A stretch of 64,000 nt of DNA, taken from assembly GCA_036365455.1 (NCBI GenBank), contig JAWQUS010000030.1, positions 15,210,001 to 15,274,000 on the forward strand, given 5' to 3'. Shown here one piece after another: positions 18,248-28,514 of this stretch; within the stretch, counting starts at the first letter, position 1; the number at the start of each line of letters is the position of its first letter. Source of the DNA: Macrosoma leucophasiata (Eukaryota > Arthropoda > Insecta > Lepidoptera > Hedylidae). The translations under genes and the position numbers were made by a program. The notes under the pieces were generated by a model. That model made no database searches and was not told where the DNA came from. It saw only the letters and a list, made by a program, of their open reading frames with translations.

Positions 18248-18500
18248 TCTGCAAAAAGAAAGCTCTTTCGGTAGATCATTTCTAAGATATATCTAGTATT
18301 TTAGTCGTTTTATCAATCGTCCAAACAAATTTTAAGACCAATCTCCATATTTTAATTAGACGAAGTAGAGAATAGCTGAAATACAATATTTCCTATTTGT
18401 GAAATATTTTGTGCAGCATATATACCATGTGGCGGCTACGTTAACTTGGAATTATTGCGAATATCAGAGATTTTGCCAAATATTCGCCTTACAAATTCGA
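18248..18500. repeat. Segmental duplication, copy 2
   Basis: Uninterrupted counterpart of parts of 16690-17770, ending 'cagagattttgccaaatatt'. Confidence 0.75.
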
Positions 18501-18504
18501 CAAT

Positions 18505-18794
18505 TTTTTTTTTTAATGTAATGAAAGTGGCAATCAAGCATGCAGTTCACATTGATGTTAAGTGATGACTGCAGCCTATAAATACTTACACAAAGACCAG
18601 AGGTCAAAATGCAGATGCGTTAGCACTTCTGAGGCCTAAGGTATTGTGCCTCTGTGCCGGAAGTTACAGGTTAACCTACATTACCACCTGACCGGAACAC
18701 GATAGTGCTGACACTACCATTTAGCGGCAAGTATTTTAGGTATTGCGGTGGTGCCTACGCCTGCGAGCTCCGTCACTGGAGCTCTACCACCAGT
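18505..18794 (-). mobile_element. Repeat A, near full length
   Basis: Antisense, with T-run tail at 18504-18514 and the terminal hairpin at 18764-18783. Inserted at the edge of the segmental duplication. Confidence 0.9.
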
Positions 18795-18799
18795 GAAAA

Positions 18800-19065
18800 T
18801 AACGTTTATTTTATTATGAATAGAGAAGATTATAAAACGAGACCATAAATATCCGCTTTACGACCCCACCATAAAACCTTTCAAAATTTTGCCATTACTC
18901 CACCATGTTACGATATCAGAGCAAGCCATATTAATTACTGCGCACAGTCCCAAATCTCCGTTAATTTGGTCCCGGACGGCGCCGGACCGCCTTTAGTCTG
19001 TATAAATTGATTGACGCTCATGGAATTACCTTCTGCTGCGCTTTCAATGCTGCTTCTATCTATCT
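18800..19065. repeat. Tandem segmental duplication, copy 1
   Basis: Matches 19262-19480: 'caagccatattaattac', 'caaatctccgttaattt', 'gaattacctt'. About 460 bp apart, diverged. Confidence 0.75.
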
Positions 19066-19261
19066 ATATCTATACTTATTACACAACAAAGTCTGTCTAC
19101 GTCTGTCTGTTTGTTCGCGATAAAATCTAAGACTACTGCAGGAACTGATTGTTTATTCATCATCCCTGCCTCCGCGTGTGAAGCGCAACAGAAGGGGGGG
19201 GGGGCGATGGTTCGGGGGTCGAGGAATGTCCTCCTTCCCCGGGCCTATCTGAACAAACATT

Positions 19262-19480
19262 TTAAAATTGACAATTTAATAATAAACGAAACAGCGAAAG
19301 CTCGTTTTACGACTCCACCATAAAAACTGCACCGTGTCACAATATCAGAAGCAAGCCATATTAATTACAGCGCAAAGTACCAAATCTCCGTTAATTTCGT
19401 CGCGGACGGTCCCGGCCCGGTTTTAATCCATAAAGGGATTGTGACGTTGACAGAATTACCTTTTGACCCCGGTTTTCGAC
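19262..19480. repeat. Tandem segmental duplication, copy 2
   Basis: Counterpart of 18800-19065, adjacent to family F. Confidence 0.75.
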
Positions 19481-19542
19481 TTCGCATCAGACTCGTTTAC
19501 GAATGTATGAAAATGTTGAATGCGAGTCAGGATTGTAATAAC

Positions 19543-20206
19543 AAAAAACCGGACAAGTGCGAGTTCGACTCGCGTGGTGAGGGTTCCGTAATTTAAATAA
19601 ATATTTTCGAAAATATTACAGATTAAAAATGCAGGGACATAGCGGTTACGGTGGTACCGGCAGGGGGGTTATATTAATAAGAATTTTCGATTTAATTTGA
19701 ATACTCAAACTTCTTATGAGTTTTTCAGTAATCTATAGGCAAAGAACTATTTTCCACATTTTTTTCAAAATGTTAAGTTCAGTAGTATCGGAGATAGGGG
19801 GGGAGGAATGGTCAATTTTCGTCGTTTTTCTTAAATAACTTCAAATTTGTTTATGCGAAAATTATAAAAAAAATATATCTGAGATGCTGACAACAACCTC
19901 TTTCATTTGATATGTCACACAACACAGTTTACGTTATTATTAGTTAGTATTTAGTTATTTTTTTTTAATTTTCTGATTTACCCCCCAAAGTGGCCCCCCT
20001 GTTTAAAATTTATTATTTTACTTGACGTGTTCATCTTTGGGTCACCAATTTACATATATTCATCAAATTTCAACTCAATCGGTCGAGTAGTTTCGGAGAA
20101 AATTTTCTGTGACAGACGGACAGACGGACAGACACACAGACAGACAGACAGACGCACGAGTGATAAGGGTTCCTTTTTTCCTTTTAAGGTACGGAACCCT
20201 AAAAAG
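19543..20206. mobile_element. Family F element (~660 bp)
   Basis: Starts 'aaaaaccggacaagtgcgag', 'ttcgactcgcg', 'agggttccgtaa' and ends 'aaggtacggaaccctaaaaa', preceded by a GACA-rich microsatellite at 20112-20155. Inverted with respect to 16902-17518. Confidence 0.7.
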
Positions 20207-20502
20207 ATAAACGAATGTCATTAATAGAATTGTTTCTACGGATTTATATAGGTCTATTGTCTGTTGTAATGGCTCAGAAAAGAACCGTTTTGGCTCTGAA
20301 AAGAGTTGTTTTGGGCCATTGTGGCGGAAGGATTAGTCACGTCACTCCAATATCGACTTTTTTAAGCCGAGCTTGGAGCAGCGTGTCCAGGGTGCGCCGG
20401 ACGCTTATGCATGTTTACGTGTTGTACGTTTCGCAATATTCGTCGCTCGTGGAGGCTCCTTCCTTGCACCCCCAATATATACAATTTTATACAAAAAAGC
20501 AC

Positions 20503-20650
20503 GCATGGCCCCGCAGCTGGTGTAGATCGTAAGCGATCTACTCGGTTAAGCACTACGGGCGCGGTCGGGTAGTGTGATGGGAGACCGCTAGTGACAAATT
20601 AAATGCGCGTTTCCGTGCACCAGCAGTGGGACGCATAATGGGTTCCCATT
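20503..20650 (+). mobile_element. 5S-rRNA-derived SINE, internally deleted
   Basis: 'gcacgcatggccccgcagct', 'gatcgtaagcgatctactcg', 'gttaagcactacgggcgcgg' and 'tgatgggagaccgctagtg', then a jump to the 3' end 'agcagtgggacgcataatgg'. The central part present at 50758-51125 is missing. Confidence 0.8.
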
Positions 20651-20807
20651 ATATAGAAAAAATTAAGCAACTACTGGCCTGCTATTATTGGACTAGTCAC
20701 CCAGCCTTCTTTCTACTCGTATAATTGGGTAGAAAAATTAAGAGGTAAGAATTTCTTGTTTATTTGGCTTTGTTTCAGGAATAATCACGGAGCCAATCAC
20801 CCAGCCT

Positions 20808-21075
20808 TTTTTTATGTAAAAGAAGTGGCAAACAAGCATGCAGTTCACATTGATGTTAAGTGATGACTACAGCCTATAGACACCCACACAAAGACCAAGG
20901 TCAAAATGCAGATGCGTTACCATTCCTGAGGACTAAGGTGTTATGCCCCTGTGCCGGGAATTTCAGGGCCGTACATTACCACCTGACCGGAACACGATAG
21001 TGCTGAGCACTACCATTTAGCAGCAAGTATATTAGGTAATGCGGTGGCGCTCCGTCACTGTAGCTCTACCACCAC
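20808..21075 (-). mobile_element. Repeat A
   Basis: Antisense; the 'cctacgcccgcgag' part of the 5' end is deleted, fusing 'gcggtggcg' to 'ctccgtcactgtagctc'. Confidence 0.9.
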
Positions 21076-21451
21076 TAAGAGTGAGGTGATGCAACCCAGC
21101 CTAAGGTTTCAGAATATACATTGAAAGTAAAAAACCTATACGATAAATTACAATCATTCGACATGAATCCAATCGGTGAGAGATCACCCTAACGGTCCAG
21201 GTTGACCAGTGATTGATCCCATCTCATCGAGGGTCATCGATCAAGCTCCTACTGATATCGTGGAGTAAAGATGCTCTGCCATATCGATGTGAATTGAGTT
21301 GTATTGAAAGAATTTGGCCCTTGATTAAGTAAACGAAGCAGAAAATAACATGTCACAGTGTATGTAACCTCGGTTTACTATTTTGTTTATTTTTATGTAC
21401 ATTTGTTAAGTCTGAAAATAGATTGTTAATTTTTTTTTTCGCCCGCGTTAA

Positions 21452-21739
21452 ATTTTTTTTTTTTTTTAATGTTCCAAAAGTGGCAAACAAGCATGCAGTT
21501 CACATTGATGTTAAGTGATAACTGCAGCCTATAGACACCCACACAATGACCAGAGGTCAAAGTGCAGATGCGTTACCACTCCATAGGCGTTACGCCCCTG
21601 TGCCGGAAATTACAGGGCCGTACATTACCACCTGACCGGAACACGATAGTGCTGAACACTACCATTTAGCGGCAAGTATATTAGGTAATGCGGTGGTGCC
21701 TACGCCCGCGAGCTCCGTCACTGGAGCTCTACCGCCAGT
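21452..21739 (-). mobile_element. Repeat A, near full length
   Basis: Antisense, T-run tail at 21452-21467. Lacks the 'gaggcctaaggtgtta' segment; this subtype recurs at 61183. Confidence 0.9.
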
Positions 21740-21774
21740 TATTAGTTATTTTTGATTGTTCATTATCTACCCGG

Positions 21775-22030
21775 ACCGGACGAAGTCGTGAGCTAGTATA
21801 AAAGTAGCCTAAGTTACTCCTTACTACATCAGCTATCTGCCAGTGAAAGTCCCGTCAAAATCGGTCCAGCTGTTCCCAAGATTAGCCCAGCCAAACAGAC
21901 AGACAGACAGAAAAACTTGTAAAAAATATTGTTTTGGTATATGTACCGTGTATATATATGCATTTAGTAAAAAGCGGTTATTTTAATATTACAAACAGAC
22001 ACTCCAATTTTATTTATTTGTATAGATTAC
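21775..22030. mobile_element. Helitron-like element (family E)
   Basis: 'ggacgaagtcgtgagctagt' end, 'aagtagcctaagttactcct', 'aaatcggtccagctgttccc', 'ttgttttggtatatgtaccg' and 'ttattttaatattacaaaca'. Inverse of 30922-31215; third copy at 62470-62776. Confidence 0.7.
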
Positions 22031-23120
22031 ATTCCGAGCTACGCGACAATGTCACGGCAGCAATCAGCAATGCAGTAGAAAATATAGAAATATGGTGCTC
22101 CGGCAGCAGCCCTGTTGCGTGCAGCAGAGTTCCGAATCGTACCTTTAGGCAGTTCACATAATATAATTAAATTATGTGCGTTTGCTGACAACCTTTTATA
22201 TGTTTAATTCTTAATTTAGAATATTATGATCTTAAAAGCGTTTAAATAACTTCCTTCGATAACCATTGTACCCTCTGAAAAAAAGATACCGAAGTAATTT
22301 TCAGTTGGGCTGTAAGCATAACGATTATAAGTTAAGATTTTTTTATGAAGTATTACCTCATAACCAGCTACGAGACACGAAACTCGCGTTCTTTGTTTAA
22401 AAATTTAAAAGAGAACTTTATCGCGAGCGAAGTTTTTCGAAGGAATAATGGATTACACGAAAAATATATGTAAGTAAGGCGCTTGGAAATATTAGAGAGA
22501 AGCAATTTCCTATATTAGTTCCCCCACAGCGGGCTTAGCGCGTTTTATTTTAATATTTGTCTCCTTTAATGTCGCTGTAACAAAGGCTGTATAGCTGTTG
22601 TTCCATTGCCCCATTATTTTTTTTACACACTTGTTTTGTCTGAATTTATTTCTTGGGTATGGAAAAATTATGTGAAGTATTTGCTTATTCTTATGTTATG
22701 TTTTGTAGGTACGTGTATTTTGTACGTGTACCGCGAAAGTGGCTAGCGTACAGTCCACAGCATAGAGCAACGCGGCCCACCGGTCGCGACGGACCGGAGG
22801 GGAGTAGCCATAGCGTGTATTACCGATGCAAAACAGTGTCATTTTTTGCGGGGGGAAATGCGTGCGACACCCACGCGCACTACAAAAATCGTCTATTACT
22901 ACGAGACTCACACCTTGACTTTAACAAAATACAGAAACAATTTCACGCACACATTTGAACAGCTAGGTGACAGGTATAGGCCCATTTGGGCTTGTACTTT
23001 GACAGAGGGGAAAGCCTGTATATGGCAACTCCCCTCCGGTGTTGCTCTATGGTTTGCAGTGATGGCAAATAGTGAAGCCTGTAGACATCAATGCTTATAT
23101 CATATAGGGTTTTTTTTTGC
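22031..23120. other. Unassigned DNA with a GC-rich patch
   Basis: 22730-22880 is GC/CpG-rich relative to its surroundings and could be a promoter or exon of an unseen gene, but I find no splice-bounded conserved coding segment. The open frames here lack a convincing start. Confidence 0.3.
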
Positions 23121-23163
23121 AGTGCAAGTATTGTTTTGGTTTTGGCGGGAACCTTGAAACAGG

Positions 23164-23450
23164 TGGTAGAGCTCCAGTGACGGAGCTCGCGGGCGTAGGC
23201 ACCACCGCATTACCTAATATACTTGCCGCTAAATGGTAGTGTTCAACACTATCGTGTTCCGGTCAGGTGGTAATGTACGGCCCTGTAATTTCCGGCACAG
23301 AGGCATAAGACCTTAGGCCTCAGGAGTGGTAACGCATCTGCATTTTGACCTTGGTCTTTGTGTTAGTGTCTATAGGCTGCAGTCATCACTTAACATCAAT
23401 GTGAACTGCATGCTTGTTTACCACTTCCATTACATAAAAAAAAAAAAAAA
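23164..23450 (+). mobile_element. Repeat A, full length with target duplication
   Basis: Sense copy from TGGTAGAGCTCC to a 17-nt A run. AACAGG flanks both ends (23158-23163 and 23451-23456). A paralogous uninserted site at 28077-28100 confirms both boundaries. Confidence 0.95.
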
Positions 23451-23639
23451 AACAGGCGTGTGGTGCTCTTATTTTATTTCATTTTCTTGGTGTATTTTTG
23501 AGTCATATTAAATAAAGTTGGTGGCATTTTGTTTGATATAGGCTTATTACAGTGCCTGTGAATAGTGAAATAGATTAATAGTGCGAAAACACGTCCTTTC
23601 GGGTTGCCTCCAAAACTTCATTGTTAATGTTCTGGTAAA

Positions 23640-24112
23640 GTAGCCATCGCTTTACTCGAATTATTGTAAATTATGGAAAATTGTAAAAATATGCCTAAGA
23701 GATATTTTTAAAAGAGCCGACTGATTTTTTTCCGGCAAGTTTTTCTCAGATCATATTGGCCTTTGGAACTTTGCCGGTGAATGACAAAGAATGACTCTTT
23801 TTCTTTTCTTTTTACTCTTTGTTATCAGTTTGTAAAGGGGAAAAGAGACATTTTACTGATATACTTTTTACATTAGTTTATGACATTTAGTTTTATCTTA
23901 GTGATATTCTTGACTTTACATATATTTTTTATCTTGTTTGACATGTATATCAATTGTTATTCGCTTTAATTTATTTTGTTTGTTTTTGACGTGTCATAAG
24001 AGGTGCCTGTCACCCTAAATGAATAAATGAGTTTCTGATACTGATTCTGATTCTGATTGACTGTAGTGACTGTGACTGACTGACGGACTGATAAATTGAC
24101 TGACTGACTCTG
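23640..24112 (+). mobile_element. LINE 3'UTR with TCTGAT microsatellite tail (family L6)
   Basis: 'ggcctttggaactttgccgg', 'tttttctttt.tttttactc' and 'aggtgcctgtcaccctaaat', ending in 'tgattctgattctgattgac' and GACT repeats. Copies at 26110 (inverted) and 27640. No ORF is left. Confidence 0.65.
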
Positions 24113-24334
24113 ACTTTTACGCTGCTTATGCTTATTAGGAAATTAGGAACACGAAATATCGTTTTACTTGACACTGGTAATATGCGTAATAGCGATGCCA
24201 TAATATAAAAAAAAAGTATTGTTTTTGGTGACTAGGTGTCGATAGTAGAACGTATTAACGTCAACAGGGTGGTATATTTTCACGCTTTTCAACAATACAC
24301 TAGCGCCGCACCGTTGTTGTGCGTATGTATTATT

Positions 24335-24600
24335 GCGAATTGGTGGAGATACGGGTTAGTGGTTAACCCGCTGTCGGATATTTTCAAACCGCCCCATAAG
24401 TCCTCCGACAAGGTTTAACGACTGCCATATATCGATAGCAACAGGGACCGACGGCTTAACGTGCCCTCCGAAGCACGGAAACGCGCATTTTACTTTGCCA
24501 CTAGCGGTCACCCATCACACACCCGACCGCGCCCGTAATGCTTAACCGAGTAGATCGCTTATGATCTACACCAGCCGCGGGACCATGCGCGATTTAATGC
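24335..24600 (-). mobile_element. 5S-rRNA-derived SINE, antisense
   Basis: In sense: 'gcatggtcccgcggctggtg', 'cggttaagcattacgggcgc', 'gtgatgggtgaccgctagtg', then 'ccgtgcttcggagggcacg' and on to 'cccgtatctccacc'. The 3' end is truncated. Confidence 0.85.
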
Positions 24601-25162
24601 GCACACCCGTTACTCAGTATCGAATACATACGGTTTGCTACAGCTATGAATTTCTGTATGCGAAACCCTAAAAAGTACAAAATAATATGTCTTAACCTCG
24701 GATTTTTATGAGATCATACAAAGAGCCAAATCACAAGATAGTGCTACGGAACTCCCAAAGTAAATCTTCTTATTAAATTTTTCATACAGTACGAGTGAAC
24801 AACGTGGGATGTAATATTCTACGTCGTCAGGAAAAAAAAAGAAAAGTAACTAGCACTTACCGTCTTCTGTATAACGACTTTAAATATATCAAGAATATAG
24901 TTAGGTACTAATAATAAATGTATGTAATGTATGTAATAATATGTATGTAAAAGTGCAACAGAAAACTTTAGAGAAAAATGATTATTTCTGTCTGGAAGTG
25001 ACTCTCAGTTCTAATTATGGATTCAAAGGTAAAAATCATCAGAAATATTGGAGTAGTGAAATTAAGTAAAAATATTACACGCCACGTTTCTCAAACAAAC
25101 CTGTACCTATTTTCTTTCCATTAATTCTAAAACATACTTCATACCTATATTTTCTCATTTTA

Positions 25163-25400
25163 CTGGTGGTAGAGCTCCAGTGACGGAGCTCGCGGGCGTA
25201 GGGGTAGCGTAAATGGTAGTGTTCAGCGCTATCGTGTTCCCTGTAATTTCCGGCACAGAGGCATAACATCTTAAGCCTCAGGAGTGGTAACACATTTGCA
25301 TTTTGACTTTGGTCTTTGTGTAAGTGTCTATAGGCTGCAGTCATCACTTAACATCAATGTGAGCTGCATGCTTGTTTGCCATTTCCATAACATAAAAAAA
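25163..25400 (+). mobile_element. Repeat A with internal deletions
   Basis: Sense copy with intact ends; about 50 bp around 'caccaccgcattacctaat' and 'ggtcaggtggtaatgtacgg' are missing. Confidence 0.88.
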
Positions 25401-25763
25401 TATCTATTATAACTCAGGTTACAATGTTGCGCTATCCATTGCAATTTACATAAAAAAAGTTCAACGACGCTACGAGAAGCTCTAAACACTTGCCTAGGTC
25501 TTGTTTAGCTGTTTACGGCCAGAATATTTCATCTCGACACGAAGTTAAGTAAAAGTCATAAGGCAAAGGCTACCAGGCACGCACACCCGGCATATAAACA
25601 TTTGCGTTGGAAACTCGGCCGTATATGAAACTTTTGTTGGCAAAATTCAACACACTCACCAACTGACCAACTGCTGTACGAGTTCTTTGTAAACTTAGCG
25701 AACAAAACTGCTTTTAATATCGTTTAATATCATGCAGTGTTATTTAACCACACTGTAATGAAA

Positions 25764-25957
25764 TAGAACTCAAGTGGCAGTGGGCAGGGCACATAGCTTG
25801 CAGAACTGACGGCCGTTGGGACAGAAGAGTTCTAGAGTGGCGACCGCGTACCGGAAGACGAAGCGTAGGCAGGCCCCCCACGAGGTGGACCGACGACCTG
25901 GTGAAGGTCGCGGGCAATCGTTGGATGAGGGCGGCCCAGGACCGTTCGTTATCAGAA
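25764..25957 (+). mobile_element. RTE-type LINE, C-terminal coding fragment
   Basis: Plus-strand translation gives KWQWAGHIACRTDGRWDRRV, WRPRTGRRSVGRPPTRWTDD and LVKVAGNRWMRAAQDRS, which I recognise as the C-terminal tail of lepidopteran RTE-type endonuclease/reverse transcriptases. The polymerase part is absent. Confidence 0.8.
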
Positions 25958-26092
25958 TAAGGAGGTAGGGTTCTAATGTTGGAGCTCGAGGCTAATCTAT
26001 CTACGTACCGCAAAATGGTAGTGTTCAGCTCTAGTTCGTTCCGCTTAAATTCTTGTCTACTATCACAGAGGCATGACGAGGACGAAACGTAA
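25958..26092 (+). mobile_element. Diverged repeat A-like tail after the RTE fragment
   Basis: 'ggaggtagggttctaatgtt', 'accgcaaaatggtagtgttc' and 'atcacagaggcatgac' keep the order of repeat A. It follows the RTE coding tail within a few bases of the truncated frame. Confidence 0.5.
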
Positions 26093-26109
26093 TAAGAAAC
26101 GTATATATT

Positions 26110-26460
26110 TGCACTAAGAATCAGAATCAGAGACAGAATCAGAATCAGAATCAGAATCAGAAACTCATTTATTCATTTAGAGTGACAGGCACCTCTTATT
26201 ACACGTCAAAAACAAACAAAATAATTTAAAGTGAACAACAATTGATCTAAATGTCAAACGAGATAAAAAATATATGTATAGTCAGGAATATCACTAAGAT
26301 AAAACTAAATATAATATACTAATGTAAAAAGTATATCAGTAGAATGTCGCATTTCCTCTTTACAAACTGATAACAAAGAGTAAAAAGAAAAGAAAAAGAG
26401 TCATTCTTTGTCATTCACCGGCAGAGTTCCAAAGGCCAACATGATCTGAGGAAACTACGT
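26110..26460 (-). mobile_element. LINE 3'UTR (family L6), antisense
   Basis: Inverse of 23735-24060, with the AGAATC microsatellite at 26127-26160 as its tail and 'aagagtcattctttgtcatt' in the body. Confidence 0.7.
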
Positions 26461-26469
26461 GTAGATAGA

Positions 26470-27170
26470 TCATGTACATATCTGTGTAGTATAAAAGATA
26501 CAGTAGTAGCAAAGCCATTGATATACAAAACACCCTGTATATCAATGAGCAAAGCATAATAAAATAGAAACTTTACATTATTTCCTTCTATTTATTTAAC
26601 TATCTGTCAATCCGTCATTCCCTCACTCCGTCCATCCGTCTATCCATCGATCTGTTCACCCGTGTCCGAAATCTATCCGCTCATCCTACCAAAATTGTAA
26701 AAAAACAACATTTTCATAAAAATGTAATATGACGAAATATCCGTAATTCAATGTACATTTAACCGGCAAACAGTGCTTGGGTATAATTTTTGTATAAAGC
26801 AAGTGCGGCACGTGCCCGGCGTATGAACCGCAGCGTCGGCGAGATGTTTGTCCGGGAAAACAAATTTGCACGTATAACAAAGTGGACAAGCTCGTATATT
26901 AACAAAAAATTGGGTAGGTACATGCGTGACGAGCCACGTACAATCAATGATGTTTTATGCGTTATATGTAGCTGATGTATGTATGTACAAAAGGTGGTGG
27001 CAAACAAGCATGCATTTTATGTGAATAGTATTTCGATATTATTTTAAAAACCTTTTTGTATAATTTAATAAGGTACATTTAAAATAAATGTACAGGTAGT
27101 GTACAGGATATCAATATTGTTTATTATTTTATAATAATTATTTTGATATTTAACACAATCTATAAAAGCA
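26470..27170. other. Unassigned DNA
   Basis: Includes a degenerate 'atccgtctatccatcg' simple repeat at 26590-26660. Nothing coding recognised. Confidence 0.35.
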
Positions 27171-27402
27171 TTTTTGCCCGCGGCTCCGACCGCGTGTTGG
27201 TCGCTTTTCCCGTAACTTGTGGAAACTTATCAAATCATCCTATGGCATCCCACAGGAATCTTTCTCGGGATAGAAACTATCCTATGTGTTAATCCAAGTA
27301 ACCTACTATGCGTGTGCCAAATTTAATGAAAATCGGTTCCGCAGTTTTTGCTTGAAGGAGTAACAAACAAACAAACAAACTTTCGCATTTATAATATTAA
27401 TA
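27170..27402. mobile_element. Helitron-like short repeat
   Basis: 'gcccgcggctccgaccgcgt' end, 'aatgaaaatcggttccgcag', 'gagtaacaaacaaacaaaca' and 'tttataatattaatatgata'; related in reverse to 58352-58602. Confidence 0.6.
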
Positions 27403-27414
27403 TGATAGCGCTGC

Positions 27415-28460
27415 CAAAATTTTCCATTTTCCGGGATCGTTGAGAGTATTAAGTTTGTACGGTTTAAGTTTGTTGCGTTTCAGTAAATGGATGGGGCAAA
27501 TCATATTTATAATTGTGGTCCATTCATATTATGTTTACTATTTAAAGGATAGAAATGCCTGGACAAATGCTGGTCTCGCTCCACAAGACTTAAAACAATA
27601 ATTTTGTGTAATGAATCTGCATTGTACTAGATATTGTAAAACATAGTTATAAGAACCATGTTGTGAAAATAGTTGTAAGTGAACATATTTTGAAAAGACC
27701 CTACTGAGTTTTGTTTTGACAGGTTTTTTCTCAGTAATGTGGGCTTTGGAACTCTGCCAGTGAATGTATCATATTCTTTTATCTTTCAAATCGTTTATTT
27801 TGCCGTTTGTAAAAGAGAGTATGCAACATTCTGCTGATACCTATTTTTATTATTAAGTATTTTTTTATCATTTTTTTTTTAACTTTGTCATATTAATCAA
27901 CGTATCAGTTGTTTTTTTTGTGTTATGGCATCGCTATCCGTATATTGCCAATGTCAAGTAAAACGATATTAATTTCGTATTCGTAATAAGCAGCGTAAAA
28001 GACAGAGTCAGTCAGTGAATTTATCTATTTAATATAACTCAAAAATACATTAAGAAAACGAAATAAAATAAGAGCACCACACGCCTCTTTCAAGGTTCCC
28101 GCCAAAACCCCCGTATCAGTAGTTATTCGCTTTAATTTTATATTTTGAAATTTGACCTATCACAAGCAAATTCTATTATTTCCAAGTGAAGTGAGTTTTA
28201 AAATCTCATTAACAATTTAGTTAAGTACAATACAAACAAAAAATAACGAGATCAATATCACAGGTATTTTTATATTTAACACAACTCAAAAAAGCGTAGT
28301 GCCGCCAATATTTTCCATTTTCCGGGATTGCCGAGAGCGACGGGATAAGTTACGTGCGTTTCAAGAAATGGATGGGCCCGAATCAACCCACAAACGTTTC
28401 CATTCCAGCCGTCTATTACTGCCCTTCGTGTTTCATTGCCTTCATAAGTCCTTGAAATGA
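27415..28460. repeat. Duplicated block containing an L6 copy and an inverted paralog of 23.1-24.2 kb
   Basis: 27640-27960 is a sense L6 3'UTR. 27920-28110 is the inverse of 23120-24200 pieces ('gcatcgctatccgtatattg', 'gagcaccacacgcctctttc'). 27415-27500 and 28303-28380 share 'tattttccattttccgggat'. The block is a patchwork of local duplications. Confidence 0.6.
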
Positions 28461-28514
28461 AATCGTTATACGGGCATTTTAATGGTAAAGATTTAGTTAT
28501 ATTTATGTGAGTTT

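Noticed and set aside
20112..20155. GACA-rich run as an independent microsatellite locus
   Set aside because: It is a fixed part of family F, also present in inverse at about 16949-16970.
22653..23157. Two frames of about 100 codons near the GC-rich patch
   Set aside because: They start at non-ATG codons, overlap each other in different frames and have no splice or domain signal.
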